64,000 nucleotides of DNA from Adiantum capillus-veneris (lineage: Eukaryota; Streptophyta; Polypodiopsida; Polypodiales; Pteridaceae), in NCBI GenBank assembly GCA_014529385.2, contig CM043960.1, forward strand, positions 29,750,396 through 29,814,395, in the 5' to 3' direction. A program made the position numbers and the translations under genes. Within the stretch, counting starts at the first letter, position 1. The number at the start of each line of letters is the position of its first letter. Below are positions 26,060 to 38,400 of this stretch, one piece after another. The notes below the pieces were generated by a model. It ran no database searches and was not told the origin of the DNA. It was given only the letters and a program-made list of their open reading frames with translations.

Positions 26060-27665
26060 TGTAATGGGAATGGCCTATGAACTTTGAGAATAGCGGAATT
26101 AAGAGAATTAGAGTAAGTATTTTTGTGAGATTACTTTGAGAGCATGGAGGGTGAACTTAATTGATGGTAGCAACATAAACATAGTACTTAATTAACTTGG
26201 CATGAACAATACTTTTGCAAGAGAGAGAGTATTAGAGAACATAACAATAGTTGAGGACCGGATTTACTTGGAGCCGGTCCCCCCCTCTAAAAGGCGTTTG
26301 TATTATAGATTCTTCCATCAAGAGAGACTTTGTTACAATACAATCTTTGTGTTCCTTGTGACCTTGGTGATGCTATGAAGATGGAAAGCTTCATGCATCA
26401 CAAGCTTAACATAAACTTTGCAAAAAGCATCAACTATCCCAAGCCTCAGTCCCAAGGCCTCAAACACCTTCGAAGGTGGATAGAGCTAGCGGGGATTGAG
26501 GGTAGGGAAGAGGAAGAAGAAACATTCCATAGGAGAAAGAAATAGTTCCTCACTTATCATCACTCTTCTTGCTTAGCATAGCATAATAGTATAGTAATGA
26601 AGATGAAGAAGATGGCAAGCTTAAGCATTGAAGCATGGATCTTGGTTGGCTTTGCATTCCATAGCCAAGAGTGTTGGTGTAGGCTCTCCACTTCTCAACA
26701 AACTTGGAAAAGGAGATGGAGGTCTTGCACTTTGCACTCCACAAAATGAGAGAATGTGTGTGTGTGGGGGGGAGAGTATAGCTTCCTCTCATGCTGCTTG
26801 GTCCACACCTCTTTCTCTCTTATTATTTAATTATTTCATTTGGACATGTGTCCTCTTTTTCCTCTTTGAGAGAAATAACTTAATTATTTATTTTTATGTA
26901 TGTAAATTCTCATTGGACCTCTTTGAAACCTAACCAATAGCATTCAAGCCCATCATGAGTGCCCATGTGGAGGATCATTTGAACATGTGTCTTTTTATGC
27001 TTATTATTAAGTCATTTGGTTGAATTGAATTCTTTAAAAATTCAGTCAATCAAGCAAGCATGTGTCTTTTATGCTTCTTAAGTCATTTGTTTTGAATTGA
27101 ATACTCCAAGCCTTAGTCAATTAAGCATGGAACGTTTTATGCCTCTTGAGACTTTATCTTTGAATTCAACATTTTAAGAACCTTAGTCATTTTGTGCATA
27201 AAAATCGCCTCAAGCTTTAGGCAAGGTTCCCACAACCACTTTAAGCATCTTAGCACCTCATGCTTGGGTAGGATTCCCACCTCAAGGTTAGCCCTAGCTT
27301 GCGTAACGTCAAAGGACTTTTCTTTAATGAAGCTAACCCTAAGGTATTTTAGGCTTGATTAGATGCACATTGCTCTTTGATAGACTATCTTCGTTTGGAC
27401 TTCTTTTGAGATGTAACCATCTCTCCTCTTGGTCCCTTGCTGAGGTAATCTAGAAGCACTTATTGCACATTGCTCTTTGGTAGATCGTCTTCTTTTGGAC
27501 CCCTATTGAGAGATACAACCATTTCTCCTTTTGGTCCCCTGTTGAGATAGGTCTAGAAGCATATATATATACCCTAACTCTTGTTCCCCTTTTATCTTTC
27601 CATATTAAGTGATCAGTTTAATATGGAAAATCATTTGGTAAAGTTAGATATTATATTTTATGACA
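26060..27665 (-). repeat. 5' LTR of G1
   Basis: 1606 bases, colinear with 13510-15142 and 1270-2905, with TGT...ACA ends. Differences from the 3' LTR are scattered substitutions and small indels. Confidence 0.93.
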
Positions 27666-27910
27666 TCATGTGATAATCCCTTAAACCAATCTCTTGCATT
27701 CCCTCTAATCACCCAAATGATACCTGCAAGCTTTTGCGCTTCGCTAGGACTACCCAACATAAAACCATCAATTCAAACTCATAAGACTCAAGCCAATCCA
27801 TTGCATCCTCCTAACTTGTGAAAAGAGATGGTCGGAATGGCACCACCATAATTGAAATTCCTTCAACTTCTAAAAATAGAAAACACCACTACTGGAACAA
27901 AAGATGGATC

Positions 27911-28654
27911 AGAAGACACCATGCAAACATTCACACACCCTTATACCTTAATATAATAATACTAGGAACTTTCTTATTCTCTCTACCTTATATAAGACAT
28001 ATTAAGAGATCAGTGAAAAGCCTCCTCACACTCAACTCAAACTCCAAACTTCTCAAAATACGAGCCCCTACCTAATTGCAGACACTGCGAAGTGAGTTGA
28101 GTTGATTAAGGCTTGGAATCACCGTCAATTACCACCAAAATAAATAAGAAGGATAATAAAAAACACCAAAACTTCAACCAAAAAATACCTCTCTCAAACC
28201 ATTGCAAAAGAAATACCAAATTGCATTTTGTTGGACTCTTTTGGTGTAGCCTCGATCCCAACGGCACCGATACAAGGTTAGATTGTCTTGTAGAAAGCCA
28301 TATCTTCTTCCCGCAATTCTTTGCACACATATATCCATGGAGCATTCCCATAGACTCTCTCAAGTTCCAAATTGAAGAGAAGAAATCATCATTCACTCCT
28401 CCACACATTGTATAACAAAAAGCGAACAAGTTAGGACTGCATATGACCACCTGTAGAAACCCTACTCTTTCTTGGGGTGAAAGTGCTAATATTTTTTCAA
28501 GAACCCCCCCCCCCCCCAACCCCCCCCTCCCCCCGGCCGCCAGACACTCACACCACCATGAGTGGTGGAAAAATAATCCTTTTCACACCATTTGGACCCG
28601 GGTTTTGGCCTTTTAAGGGCCACTTTTGGCTAGTAACTAACATGCATTTTTTGT
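27911..28654 (+). repeat. dispersed repeat R2, left part
   Basis: Colinear with the first two thirds of R1 (10497-11140). It stops exactly at the TTTGT duplication flanking the G2 LTR. A poly-C tract at about 28505-28535 replaces a shorter one in R1. The preceding 240 bases (27671-27910) show nothing recognisable. Confidence 0.65.
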
Positions 28655-29569
28655 TGTTAGCAACAAGCTAACATGGATACCATTTTTCAGAGTAATCTTT
28701 GTAAAACACTTATTATTTGGATAAATCGAAAATATTGTAACTCCTATTTTTTGGATAAATTCAGTAATTAATGAGCTAAGGCTACAAGCTTCCAGATTGT
28801 ATCAACCTGTCATTACCCAACTTTGGTAGAACACCAGATTATTAGTTTTGATCACCCAAAAACCTTGGCTAAGATATAAAAGACAATTTTTGTAAGTTTT
28901 TTATAAGTTTTTGATAATAGAAACGCAGCATGAGCTAACGATGCTCACTCCTCTCCTTCTTGCGCTTCCTACTCCCTCCCCAGTTGTCACATTGCAGTCG
29001 TGTTTGTTGCATTGCAACCTCAGGTAAAAGCTCTACGCATTGACGTAAGCAGTTCACAGGTGTAGCTTTTGGCGTCGCTGACCCTTGGCCTAATTTCATC
29101 ATAACTAGGAATTTACACTTTCAAATCAGAAACTAAGCATAGACGGGGTATTGGGGCATCATTGCTAAGCATTTAGATGCATTCTGGGTCGAAAACAACT
29201 ATGTCAAAAATCTACTGTTGTTAATAATCGCGATTTTGGAACTTGACCTAAAGTGGGGTTTGAGACCATAAGCATGCGTGCTTAGGTCTTATAAACTTGT
29301 CCTAAAAGTTTCGTTACATTTAGATGTCATTTGATGCTGTAACGGATGTGATTTGTTTGCCAATGAGCGATTGGCTTTTGCTGATTTCAGTCACTTGAGT
29401 GTAGCTTAAGTTAGATGCGAGTAGTTAGTTGTTTTCCGAGAGATTGATACCCTCTTGTAGTCTCTATGCACTAGTTGAGTCAGCTTAGTCCCATGGATTG
29501 ACAATTTAACCGTGAATCTCGCTAATAGTGCAATAAGATAGGATGGTGAGGTTAGACATGCGTCCCACA
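28655..29569 (+). repeat. 5' LTR of G2
   Basis: 915 bases, TGTTAGCAACAAG...GCGTCCCACA, preceded by the target duplication TTTGT (28650-28654). Its inverted partner is 45994-46850. Confidence 0.92.
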
Positions 29570-29571
29570 TT

Positions 29572-29591
29572 TGGCGCCGCTTTCGAGGATC
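29572..29591 (+). other. primer binding site of G2
   Basis: TGGCGCCGCTTTCGAGGATC begins two bases after the LTR. TGGCGCC starts are typical of plant gypsy elements primed by a tRNA other than initiator Met; I do not assign the tRNA. Confidence 0.85.
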
Positions 29592-31557
29592 AAAGAGACC
29601 TAAACTAGGAAAAAACACGAGCGTCTTATGAAGTTATCCTTTAACTTCCTCTAGGTTCGCCTAGAGTTCAAAACTTTCTTTTAGAAACCGCATAGCTTAA
29701 GATTGTCGTCTTTTGCTGTGTAGAGGTAGCTTGGAAGTAATCGTACTTGCTGAGTGCCTTTAGGATTGTAAGATTGTAGAAATAGATTAGGAATTGGAGA
29801 ATGATTGGTAGACGAGACAAGTCTTAAGATCAGTGTTCAGAAAAACATAAAAGACAAGAAAACGAGTGTTTGTGGACACTTTCCACAACCCAATTGCATG
29901 AGAATCTAGGAGTAGGGTAAGTAGGATCCGAGGTGGATTTCAGAACATTGCTCTCTCTAAAAGAATCAAGTGTGAATTGTTATTGGAAGTGGCAGAATTT
30001 CAGGTCTACGGCTAGAAATAGCTCGAAAAGACTCGAAACCACTCAATCCGACTGGAGAGTAAGCTTAAGAGTTGCCTCAACCAATTGGTAAGTTCAAAGA
30101 CGCTTCGAGATAAAATTTCAAGAGTTGGCCAAAACTCAGATTATTTACATTTTCTTGACATTTTAGGCAAAATTAAGTTTTTACTTGATTCATAGGCTTA
30201 AAATAGCTCATATAAAGACTGTCTTTGAAAAAAGTGCCAAAAAGTGTTCATTTCAAGCCTAAAGTTAATAATCGCGATTATTAAGTTTTTGCTCTAAATT
30301 GACCAAGGTTCATACCACTGACTCACTACATGTGTACAAACAACTTTTGTAAAGGCCCAAGAGATTTGGATCACCAAACTAGCAAAAAACTGGGTAAAAC
30401 TAAAGTTTGTACTAACTTTTTGAATCTTGAGTGTAAATTGGGAAAAAAATTATCCAAACTTGTTGAAAATTGATTCATAGGCTTATATTGATGTGATAAA
30501 TATGTGTATATGCTCAGTTGACCAAAAAGATGCAAAAACTTGTCAGTTGTAAATAATCGCGATTATTTACATCTGTCCCATTTTTCAACTTTTTTGACCA
30601 AGTCAGCATACCACTAGTTTTAACATGTTGTAATAAGCCCACAAAACAAATTTGGTAAGATTTGGATCACTGGATTGAAAGTAGTGACCAAATTTTTAAA
30701 GTTAGTCTGCAGACAGTGTCTGCAGACAGTAGTTTGCAGACAGATAATTGATGACCATTTGACCAAAAATTGTCCAAACTTGATAACACTTGGCTAGTGA
30801 CCTTAACTTGAGGTACTTATCAGATCTATGTCAACTTTGGGGCAAAAAGTTACAAAAACATAGCTGGAGTAAATAATCGTGATTATTTACATCTGCTTCA
30901 AAACTTGAGAAAGTTGCACATTTGTAAAGTAAACCTCACAAATCAATTTTGGTGAAATTTGGATCACAAAAGTGAGACCTAAGCCAGATTCTCGAAATCA
31001 GAGTCTGCGGACACAAAACAGTTGATAAACTTGATCAGATTTTGTCTAAACTTGTTGAAACTTGTCTAGGGACTTTAACAAGTTGTATACTTGCCAAACC
31101 AATAAAAAAAAAGTAAAAAACTAGAAAAAGAAAATAATCACGATTATTTACTACTGCTATCCAGAGACATCCATTTTGACTTTTGAACTTACACAGTGTT
31201 AGACCAACATAATATAAATCCACCGGGCAATTTTGGGTTCAATTGAATCAAAATTGTTACATGTTCACTCAGTTTCCAGGTTGCAGATTAAACCCTTGAA
31301 TTTTTGCTAAAGTCGAATATGAAAGTCAAATTTTGACTCCCATAGCTCGATTTGAAGTGATACACAGAGACCAATCATGAGAGTTAGCAATAACTCTACT
31401 GTCTTTATAGAAGAATAGCTAACTTGATCAAATTTGTACAGGAATTAGGTTGCAGACGAGGAATCAGTGGCTTGACAGAAAGTTGCAATCGAATCAACTG
31501 GAAATTGACGACAAGTCAATCCAAAGGTGAGTACTCTATCCAGGGCTTCATAAGTCT
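29592..31557 (+). repeat. G2 leader with repeated palindromic blocks
   Basis: About 2 kb without a credible reading frame. It is built from diverged blocks of roughly 300 bases, several of which contain the palindrome TAAATAATCGCGATTATTTA or close variants: 30265-30283, 30549-30570 (perfect), 30869-30890 and 31131-31151. A half copy lies in the LTR near 29223. Phrases such as AACTTG and TTTGGATCAC recur between them. Confidence 0.6.
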
Positions 31558-32713
31558 ATGAACCTTAGATCTGGACGTGTACTAGGAAATCAGGGCATAC
31601 TCAGAGAAAGCTCCAGTAGAGTATCCACCGAAGAAAGCATGAATCAACGCAATTCCTTGCACACAATTCCTGAAGAAGTCTCAGACACTTTTTCAGACTC
31701 AACGTCCAAAATGTCTTCTTACTCGACTCACTCGGAAACCGGAACGACAATGCGCTATAAGCATATACTCTCTTTTTACAAGACTAGCCGTCATGGAGCC
31801 CAGGTTTACTTGAACCCTAACAAGGAGTATGTTATTCCCATTGATGACCATGGTATTGAGTTCAAAGAAGAGAAATAAACAAGGAAAAATGTACATGGAC
31901 AAAAACATAGCTCAATATGTATAAGTCGAAAACCCTGATGTGGTAAATGGGGGTTAGAAGTAAATACCATAATATGGATATGTCAGCAAAAGAAGGACCA
32001 CCAACTTTAGAATTCAAGGGATACGATCAAGTAGATTTGAAGCCTTTGAAACGGCTTAGTACGGATAATCCTAGGATCGGGGTCTATTGTTGGAAGGATA
32101 GAAACATAAAAGATCTTTTGTGGACTTTGCATGCCAAACCGGGACAATTAACGGCCATGAAGATCATCTATATCTTCAAGATCAAAGATAGCGGATCAAC
32201 AGACCTACCAACCTACCTGTTTAGGGATTGTTATAACAACAACTTTGTTATGATGACTCTTGAGGAGGTAGAGCAAACCAAATACCAAGGGTATTCCATA
32301 TGGGATTGGATATTGGGACAAGGACCAAAAACAATTCCAAGAGATGAACACCGTGAGAGATCATCTGAGAGTAATGTAAAGAAACCAAAAACTACCTCAT
32401 TACATAGAAAACCAGGTGACACTAAGGCCAGTTCAGGGCTACATGAGTCACTATTTCCAACAGACTCGTTTGAAGAACTCAGAACAGGGAGTTGAACCAA
32501 ACGGACACGTCAGACAAGCTGATTTTTAGAAATGGATTAGAAAATATAGTGGATCAGGGGATCCATACAACCACTTAGCAAGGTTTAAGTAAGTGCTAAG
32601 AGTAGAACGTATATTTGAATTCCATACTCAATTCGAGGTGTTTGGAATGACATTAGAAGGAAAAGCATTGACACAGTTTTAAAACATTCCACCAAGGTCA
32701 ATCATGGACTTGA
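31558..32713 (+). pseudogene. G2 gag, N-terminal part
   Basis: Gag opens with MNLRSGRVLGNQ (31558-31878). A second open stretch at 31947-32495 follows after stops, and then a broken segment resembling the capsid start of plant gypsy gag (YSGSGDPYNHLARFK, then VFGMTLEGKAL). The frame is cut at 32713 by the composite copia insertion (target duplication CTTGA, 32709-32713) and resumes at 39972. Gag would form the particle that packages element RNA. Several stops mark it as inactive. Confidence 0.75.
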
Positions 32714-32941
32714 TGTTGGAATTAGGGTTGCAGAGAAATGCACACATCTTGGAGAAGATGAAGGAAGCTCAAGGCACACAATAGAGAGTGTGTTACTTAG
32801 TGTGCAATGGAAAGATAGATAGCCATAGAGTGATGGGCGTATATACAATGCACGGGGGAAAAAACCTCCTAAAGAGGGAAAAAAATGCCCCGGCGGTCCT
32901 AGTGTGTTCACACACATCACTACCACATGTATATGGTAACA
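32714..32941 (-). repeat. 3' LTR of the composite
   Basis: 228 bases with intact TGTTGGAATT and TGGTAACA ends. Followed on the plus strand by AATCCCCCCTGG, the complement of the polypurine tract. Confidence 0.93.
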
Positions 32942-32999
32942 AATCCCCCCTGGAGAGATGCGGTGAACGAGAGCTGGCACATGAGTAAAGGGAAGTGCC

Positions 33000-34488
33000 A
33001 TGCCCTCAGGACATGACCAGTCCACAAAGGGGAGTAAGCCCAAAGCTTTGCGGAAAGCTTCAAGCTTCTCACGAGACAATGCCTTTGTGAAAAGATCTAC
33101 AAGGTTTTCCTGTGTTGGCACATAAGCCAAGCTGATCTCTCCTGCTGAGAGCCTCTCCCTGACATAGTGGTAATGCACCTCAATGTGATTTGTATGAGCA
33201 TGAGAAACTAGGTTCCTCGCAACTGCCAATGCGCTCTGATTGTCAGTGTAGATAGTGTTGGCAGTGTCCTGTCCAACACCCAAATCAGCCATAAGTCGTC
33301 TGAGCCGTACACACTCAACCGTAGCTGTGAAGACTGCTCTGTACTCAGCCTCACAACTCGAAGTGGCCACAGTAGGTTGCTTCTTGCTCAACCATGATAT
33401 ACATGAACTGCCAAGAATGAAACAAAAACCACTTGTGGGCACTCGCGTGTCAAAACAACCAGCCCAATCTGAGTTCGAAAAAGCATGTAAGTCTGGCGGC
33501 AATGATCCCCCCTTGGGATAAAACAAGCCAAGATGTAAAGTGCCACTAAGGTAGCGGAAAATCCTCTTGACAGCCTGCCAATGCTTAGACCCTGGGCTAT
33601 GCGTAAATCTACTGACCTGTGAGATTGCAAATTGAATATCGGGCCCCGTGTTGCATACATAAATGAGGCAGCCAACAACAGTTTGGTAAAGAGTGACATC
33701 AGTAGGATTGCGAGCATCATGTAGACTCAACTTCAAACCTGTTTCCATGGGAGTGGCAATAGGTTTGCAATCCTCAAGTCCAAACTTACATAGCAATGTC
33801 TCTATGTAACTTTTCTGACAGAAGGCAATACCACCATCACATTGCTTAAACTGTATACCCAAGTAATGATGCAACAGCCCCAAATCTTTCATCTTGAAAG
33901 TAGCATTCAAATCAGCCTTAAATTCAGAAACATGTCTCTCATTTGGTCCAGTGATCAACAAATTGTCGACATAAAGAACCACAATGAGAAGTACATCACC
34001 CTCACGCTTTACATACAATGTGCTATCTGTTGGACTGTTACGAAAGCCTCGTTTAACCAAATGAGTGTCAGCTTTCTCGTACCATGCACGAGGAGATTGC
34101 TTCAACCCATACAAAGTCTTCTTACATCTACACACTTTGTCCTCTTGTCCTTTTATGACAAAACCGCGAGGCTGCGTTACATAAACTTCCTCAAATATGT
34201 CGCCATTCAAGAAAGCAATAACAATGTATGATTGATGTACATCCCAACCAAAATGAGCTGCCAATGCACATAGAAAATGCAAAGTAGTCATACGAAAAAT
34301 GGGAGCAAAAGTCTCTTCATAATCTATGCCTTTTTTGTGTGCATAACCCTTTGCAACAAGTCGTGGATTATGGCGATCGATCTCACCATCCGGCTTGCAT
34401 TTCAACTTGTAAACCCACTTCGTACCAATGGCCTTTTTGCTAGGAGGCAAATCACATAAAGTCCATGTGTCATTTTCAATAAGAGTTT
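33000..34488 (-). pseudogene. copia RT-RNase H piece joined in frame to gypsy gag
   Basis: An open minus-strand frame of 645 codons (34639-32702) starts in G1-type gag (FIQQFDETFGDEGF ... EAPKIWKTL) and passes without a stop into copia RT at IENDTWTLCDLPPSKKAIG. The RT part is complete from there: AFLNGDIFEEVYVTQP, LYGLKQSPRAWYEK, then LYVDNLL, where active copia enzymes have YVDD; Asn replaces the second catalytic Asp. RNase H follows (SCEAEYRAV, HIEVHYHYVRERL). This is the only copia copy here that keeps the segment deleted from C1 and from the 35232 copy. Polymerase activity is doubtful because of the Asp-to-Asn change. Confidence 0.85.
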
Positions 34489-35231
34489 TCCATATCTTTG
34501 GGGCCTCGCCATTGCCATGAAGGCTTTCCCACCATTGACGAGTAGATTTCTGGGAGTGCATAGCTATATGGTGTAACTTGGAGGACTCCGTGAAGCCCTC
34601 GTCTCCAAAGGTCTCATCAAATTGTTGGATGAAGGCCAATACTTTGTTGGTGGCACGAAAGGTGCCATCATAGGTGATAAAAGAGATACTCTTTCCTCCC
34701 CCTTTGAATTAAGCTTTTGGGACCTTCGCCATGCAGGGTAAGTTTTGAAATGTCCTCTCCTCTTGTATTCTCTAGGAGAATAACTATTGCTTTCGTCGGA
34801 AGAGAAGAAAGGTGAAGAAGAAGGAGAAAAGGGTGACCTCTTTCTTGCCTTTTTCTTCCTTTGTTTCCTCTCTTCCCTTTTGGAATGACGAGGAGAAGGA
34901 CTATGGGTTGACCGTTTCCTCTTGGGAGGAGTGACGATAGTCTAGACCGCCGTCTTCATGGAGCCACATCTTTAGAGGAGCTTAGGGATTCATTTCTTTC
35001 TCGTTCTTTGTATTCGTCCTCTCTTATGGGAGAGAGTATTCTTTTGGGAGTCTCATTAAGAGACCTCCTTAACTCTCTCTCCTCTTGGAGAGAGAGGGAA
35101 ATCCCACAAGCACAAAGCTGTTGGGTAACTTTGGCTTGCAAAGTAGTGATGCCCATAGCTTAATGCAACCTAGTAACAAGATAATTGATAAACATGGAGG
35201 CATCATCATTAGCACCTTCATATGAAAAATC
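34489..35231 (-). pseudogene. transduced fragment of G1-type gag
   Basis: Nearly identical to 19205-19952 of G1, ending at the same copia insertion point. It contains LHHIAMHSQKSTRQWWESL and the MGITTLQAKVTQQLCACG segment. It has no gypsy LTR, protease or pol with it, so it travelled as a passenger rather than as a gypsy insertion. Confidence 0.9.
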
Positions 35232-35457
35232 TATTGGAATTAGGGTTGCAGAGAAACACACATTGCTTGGAAAAGATGAAGGAAGATCAAGGCACACAAA
35301 AGAGAGTGTGTTACTTAGTGTGCAATGGAAAGATAGATAGCCTTAGAGTGATGGGCGTATATACCATGCACGGGGGAAAATACCTCCTAAAGAGGGAAAA
35401 AAATGCCCCGAAGGTCCTAGTGTGTTCACACATCACTACCACATGCATATGGTAACA
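35232..35457 (-). repeat. middle LTR of the composite
   Basis: 226 bases matching 19953-20177 closely, including the mutated TATTGG end. It serves as the 3' LTR of the upstream copia body and is followed on the minus strand by gypsy gag. Confidence 0.92.
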
Positions 35458-35479
35458 AATCCCCCCTGGAGTGATGCAG

Positions 35480-38400
35480 TGAACGAGAGCTGGCACATGA
35501 GTAAAAGGAAGTGCCATGCCCTGAGGACATGATCAGTCCACAAAGGGGAGTAAGCCCAAAGCTTTTGTGGAAAGCTTCGAGCTTCTCACGAGACAATGCC
35601 TTTGTGAAAAGATCTGCAAGGTTGTCCTCTGTTGGCACATAAGCCAAGCTGATCTCTCCTGTTGAGAGCCTCTTCCTGACATAGTGGTAATGCACCTCAG
35701 TGTGCTTTGTGCGAGCATGAAAAACTAGCTTCCTCGCAACTACCAATGCGCTCTCACTGTCAGTGTAGATAGTGTTGGCAATGTCTTGTCTAACACCCAA
35801 ATCATCCATAAGGTGTCTGAGCCATACATACTCAACCATAGTTGTGAAGACTGTCCTGTACTCATCCTCACAACTAGAAGTGGCCACAATAGGTGGCTTC
35901 TTGCTCAACCATGATGTACATGAACTGCCAATCATGAAACAAAAACCACTTGTGGACACTATCGTGTCAAAAAAAAAAGGCCAATCTGAGTCCGAAAAAG
36001 CATGTATGTCTGGCGGCAATGATCCCCCCTTGGGATAAAACAAGCCAAGATGTAAAGTGCCACTAAGGTAGCAAAAAATCCTCTTGATAGCCTTCCAATG
36101 CTTAGACACTGGGCTATGCATAAATCTGCTAACCTGTGAGATTGCAAACTGAATATCCAGCCTCATGTTGCATATATAAATGAGGCATCCAACAACAGTT
36201 TGGTAAAGAGTCACATCAGCAGGATCACTATCATCATGTAGACTCAACTTCAAACCTGTTTCCATGGGAGTGGCAATAGGTTCACAATCTACACACTTTG
36301 TCCTCTTGTCCTTTCTTGACTAAACCGCGAGGCTGCGTTACATAAACTTCCTCAAATATGTCACCATTCAAGAAAGCAGTAACAATGTCTGATTGATGTA
36401 CATTCCAACCAAAATGAGCTCCCAATGCACATAGAAAACGCACAGTAGTCATACGACAAGTGGGAGCAAAAGTCTCTTCATAATCTATGCCTTTTTGCTG
36501 TGCATAACCCTTTGAAACAAATCGAGCCTTATGGCGATCGATCTCACCATCCGTCTTGCGTTTCAACTTGTAGACCCACTTCATACCAATGGCCTTTTTT
36601 CCAGGAGGCAAATCACATAAATTCCATGTGTCATTTTTTATAAGTGCATCATATTCTAATTGCGTGGAAGCCATCCAATTTTTTTAATTTTGTGCTTCAT
36701 GAAAAGATAGAGGTTCCTCAACATCATGTAAGCTAGACACAGCCAAAGCATAACAATCTGATGCATAAGATGCATGGCGAGAGCCTCAACGAGTACGACT
36801 AGACAAAGATGCATCCAATTTACAGTCACTCAAAGTGTACACTAGCCATTTTGGCAAACACATATCTTTCCTCATCAAGTACATCATGTACCTCTGCATC
36901 AGTATTAGGCTGATCTATAACATTTTTGGAAACCCCCATAGGCTGTACATTTGCCTCATTGGAATTTATATTCGTATTTCCACCACTGAAAAGAGGCAAC
37001 AAAGTGTCATAAATGTCCTGTGAGCTTACATTACTGTCTGTAGTACATGACAGCAAGGGCTGAACAGAATCTTCTACAAACACTACATTCCATGAACCCA
37101 GAATACGTTTTGTTTGCAGATGATACAACCTGTAACATTTGCTTTTAGCACTATAACCAACAAAAATACATTTGACAGCCTTATCATCCAATTTTCTGCG
37201 TTGCACTTGTGGCACCAAAGCATATGCCAAACAGCCAAAAACACGCATGTGCTCAATAGAAGGCTTTTTATCATGCCATGCTTCATATGGAGTAATAGAC
37301 TGCAAAGCTTTTGTAGGACACCTGTTAAGTACATAAGTGGCACACATGATGGCCTCAAGCCAAAAAGAATGCGGCCTTCAGAAACACCATTTTGCTGAGG
37401 TGTATAAGGCACTATACATTGGTGTTTTATCCCACAACTAGCCAGAATTGCATTAAATTCATGAGACATATACTCCCCCCCTCGATCCGAACGGAGGGTG
37501 CCCATAGTACATTTCGAGACATTTTCAGCCATAGCCATAAATTGTTTGAAGCACATAAAAACTTCGGACTTTGCTTTAAGCGGAAATACCCATACATGCC
37601 TGGAGTAATCATCAATGAAAGTCACGAAGTATAGGTAATTGCCCAAGGACGGAGTTTGCATGGGCCCACAAACATCACTATGCACAAGCTGCAACCTGCA
37701 TGTGGCCCGAACTGAACTATCCTTTGGAAACTTAGAAGGCTGCATCTTACCCAAAATACAGCCTTCACAAACATGTTTGACAGGTGCTTCAAGAGGTGGC
37801 AAAGAAGCAACCATATCAGATTTCTGCAAACGCAGCAAACTGGCAAAATTCAGATGACAAAACGTGCATGCCAAAGTTTTGCATCTAAAATAGCCCTTGA
37901 ATCTGCAACAACATTTGCAAAATTTTGTCCAAACTTGTCATACAAGGTGAGCTTATACAGCCCACGACACAAAAGGCCAGATGCAACAATTTCATCACCA
38001 AAACTGAGATCATGAACTGTACATCTGTCATCCACAAATTTGACTACAAGTCCAAGTCTAGCAAGTGCGGATATAGACAAAAGATTCTTCTTGATCCTAG
38101 GTACATAAAGTGCATCAACAAGTGTGAAAGAACTGCCATTTGCACCAGTAAGCACAATCTTTCCAACTCCCTGAACTGGATAAGAGGCATTGTTGGCACA
38201 AGTGACTGAATTCCCATGAGGGACAGACTCAAGAGAGGTAAACAATTCACGATGTGAGGTAATGTGCTTTGTAGCACCACTGTCGAAATACCACACATGT
38301 GAATCTGCAGCAACTGACAAGCATGCATCATGGACAGCAGGATTGTAAGTGCGCTCTGTGCTAAAAGCCCATTCTGCATCAACATCAGCATTACATTCTC

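Larger units (their letters stand above)
13510..27665 (-). mobile_element. Ty3/gypsy element G1, full length with nested insertions
   Basis: A minus-strand element bounded by TGTAAT...ATGACA LTRs (3' LTR 13510-15142, 5' LTR 26060-27665) and flanked by the 5-bp target duplication TCATG (13505-13509 and 27666-27670). Reading from 27665 down: LTR, primer site for initiator tRNA-Met, leader, gag, protease, RT, RNase H, integrase remnant, purine tract, LTR. It has been hit twice, by a miniature LTR element in the leader (25048-25880) and by copia element C1 in gag (19953-24757). Without these it would be about 8.5 kb. Its pol is dead. Confidence 0.93.

Noticed and set aside
13510-28654. R1 and R2 as LTRs of one element
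   Set aside because: They are direct repeats about 2 kb apart before G1 inserted, but I find no TG/CA ends, primer site or polypurine tract at their edges.
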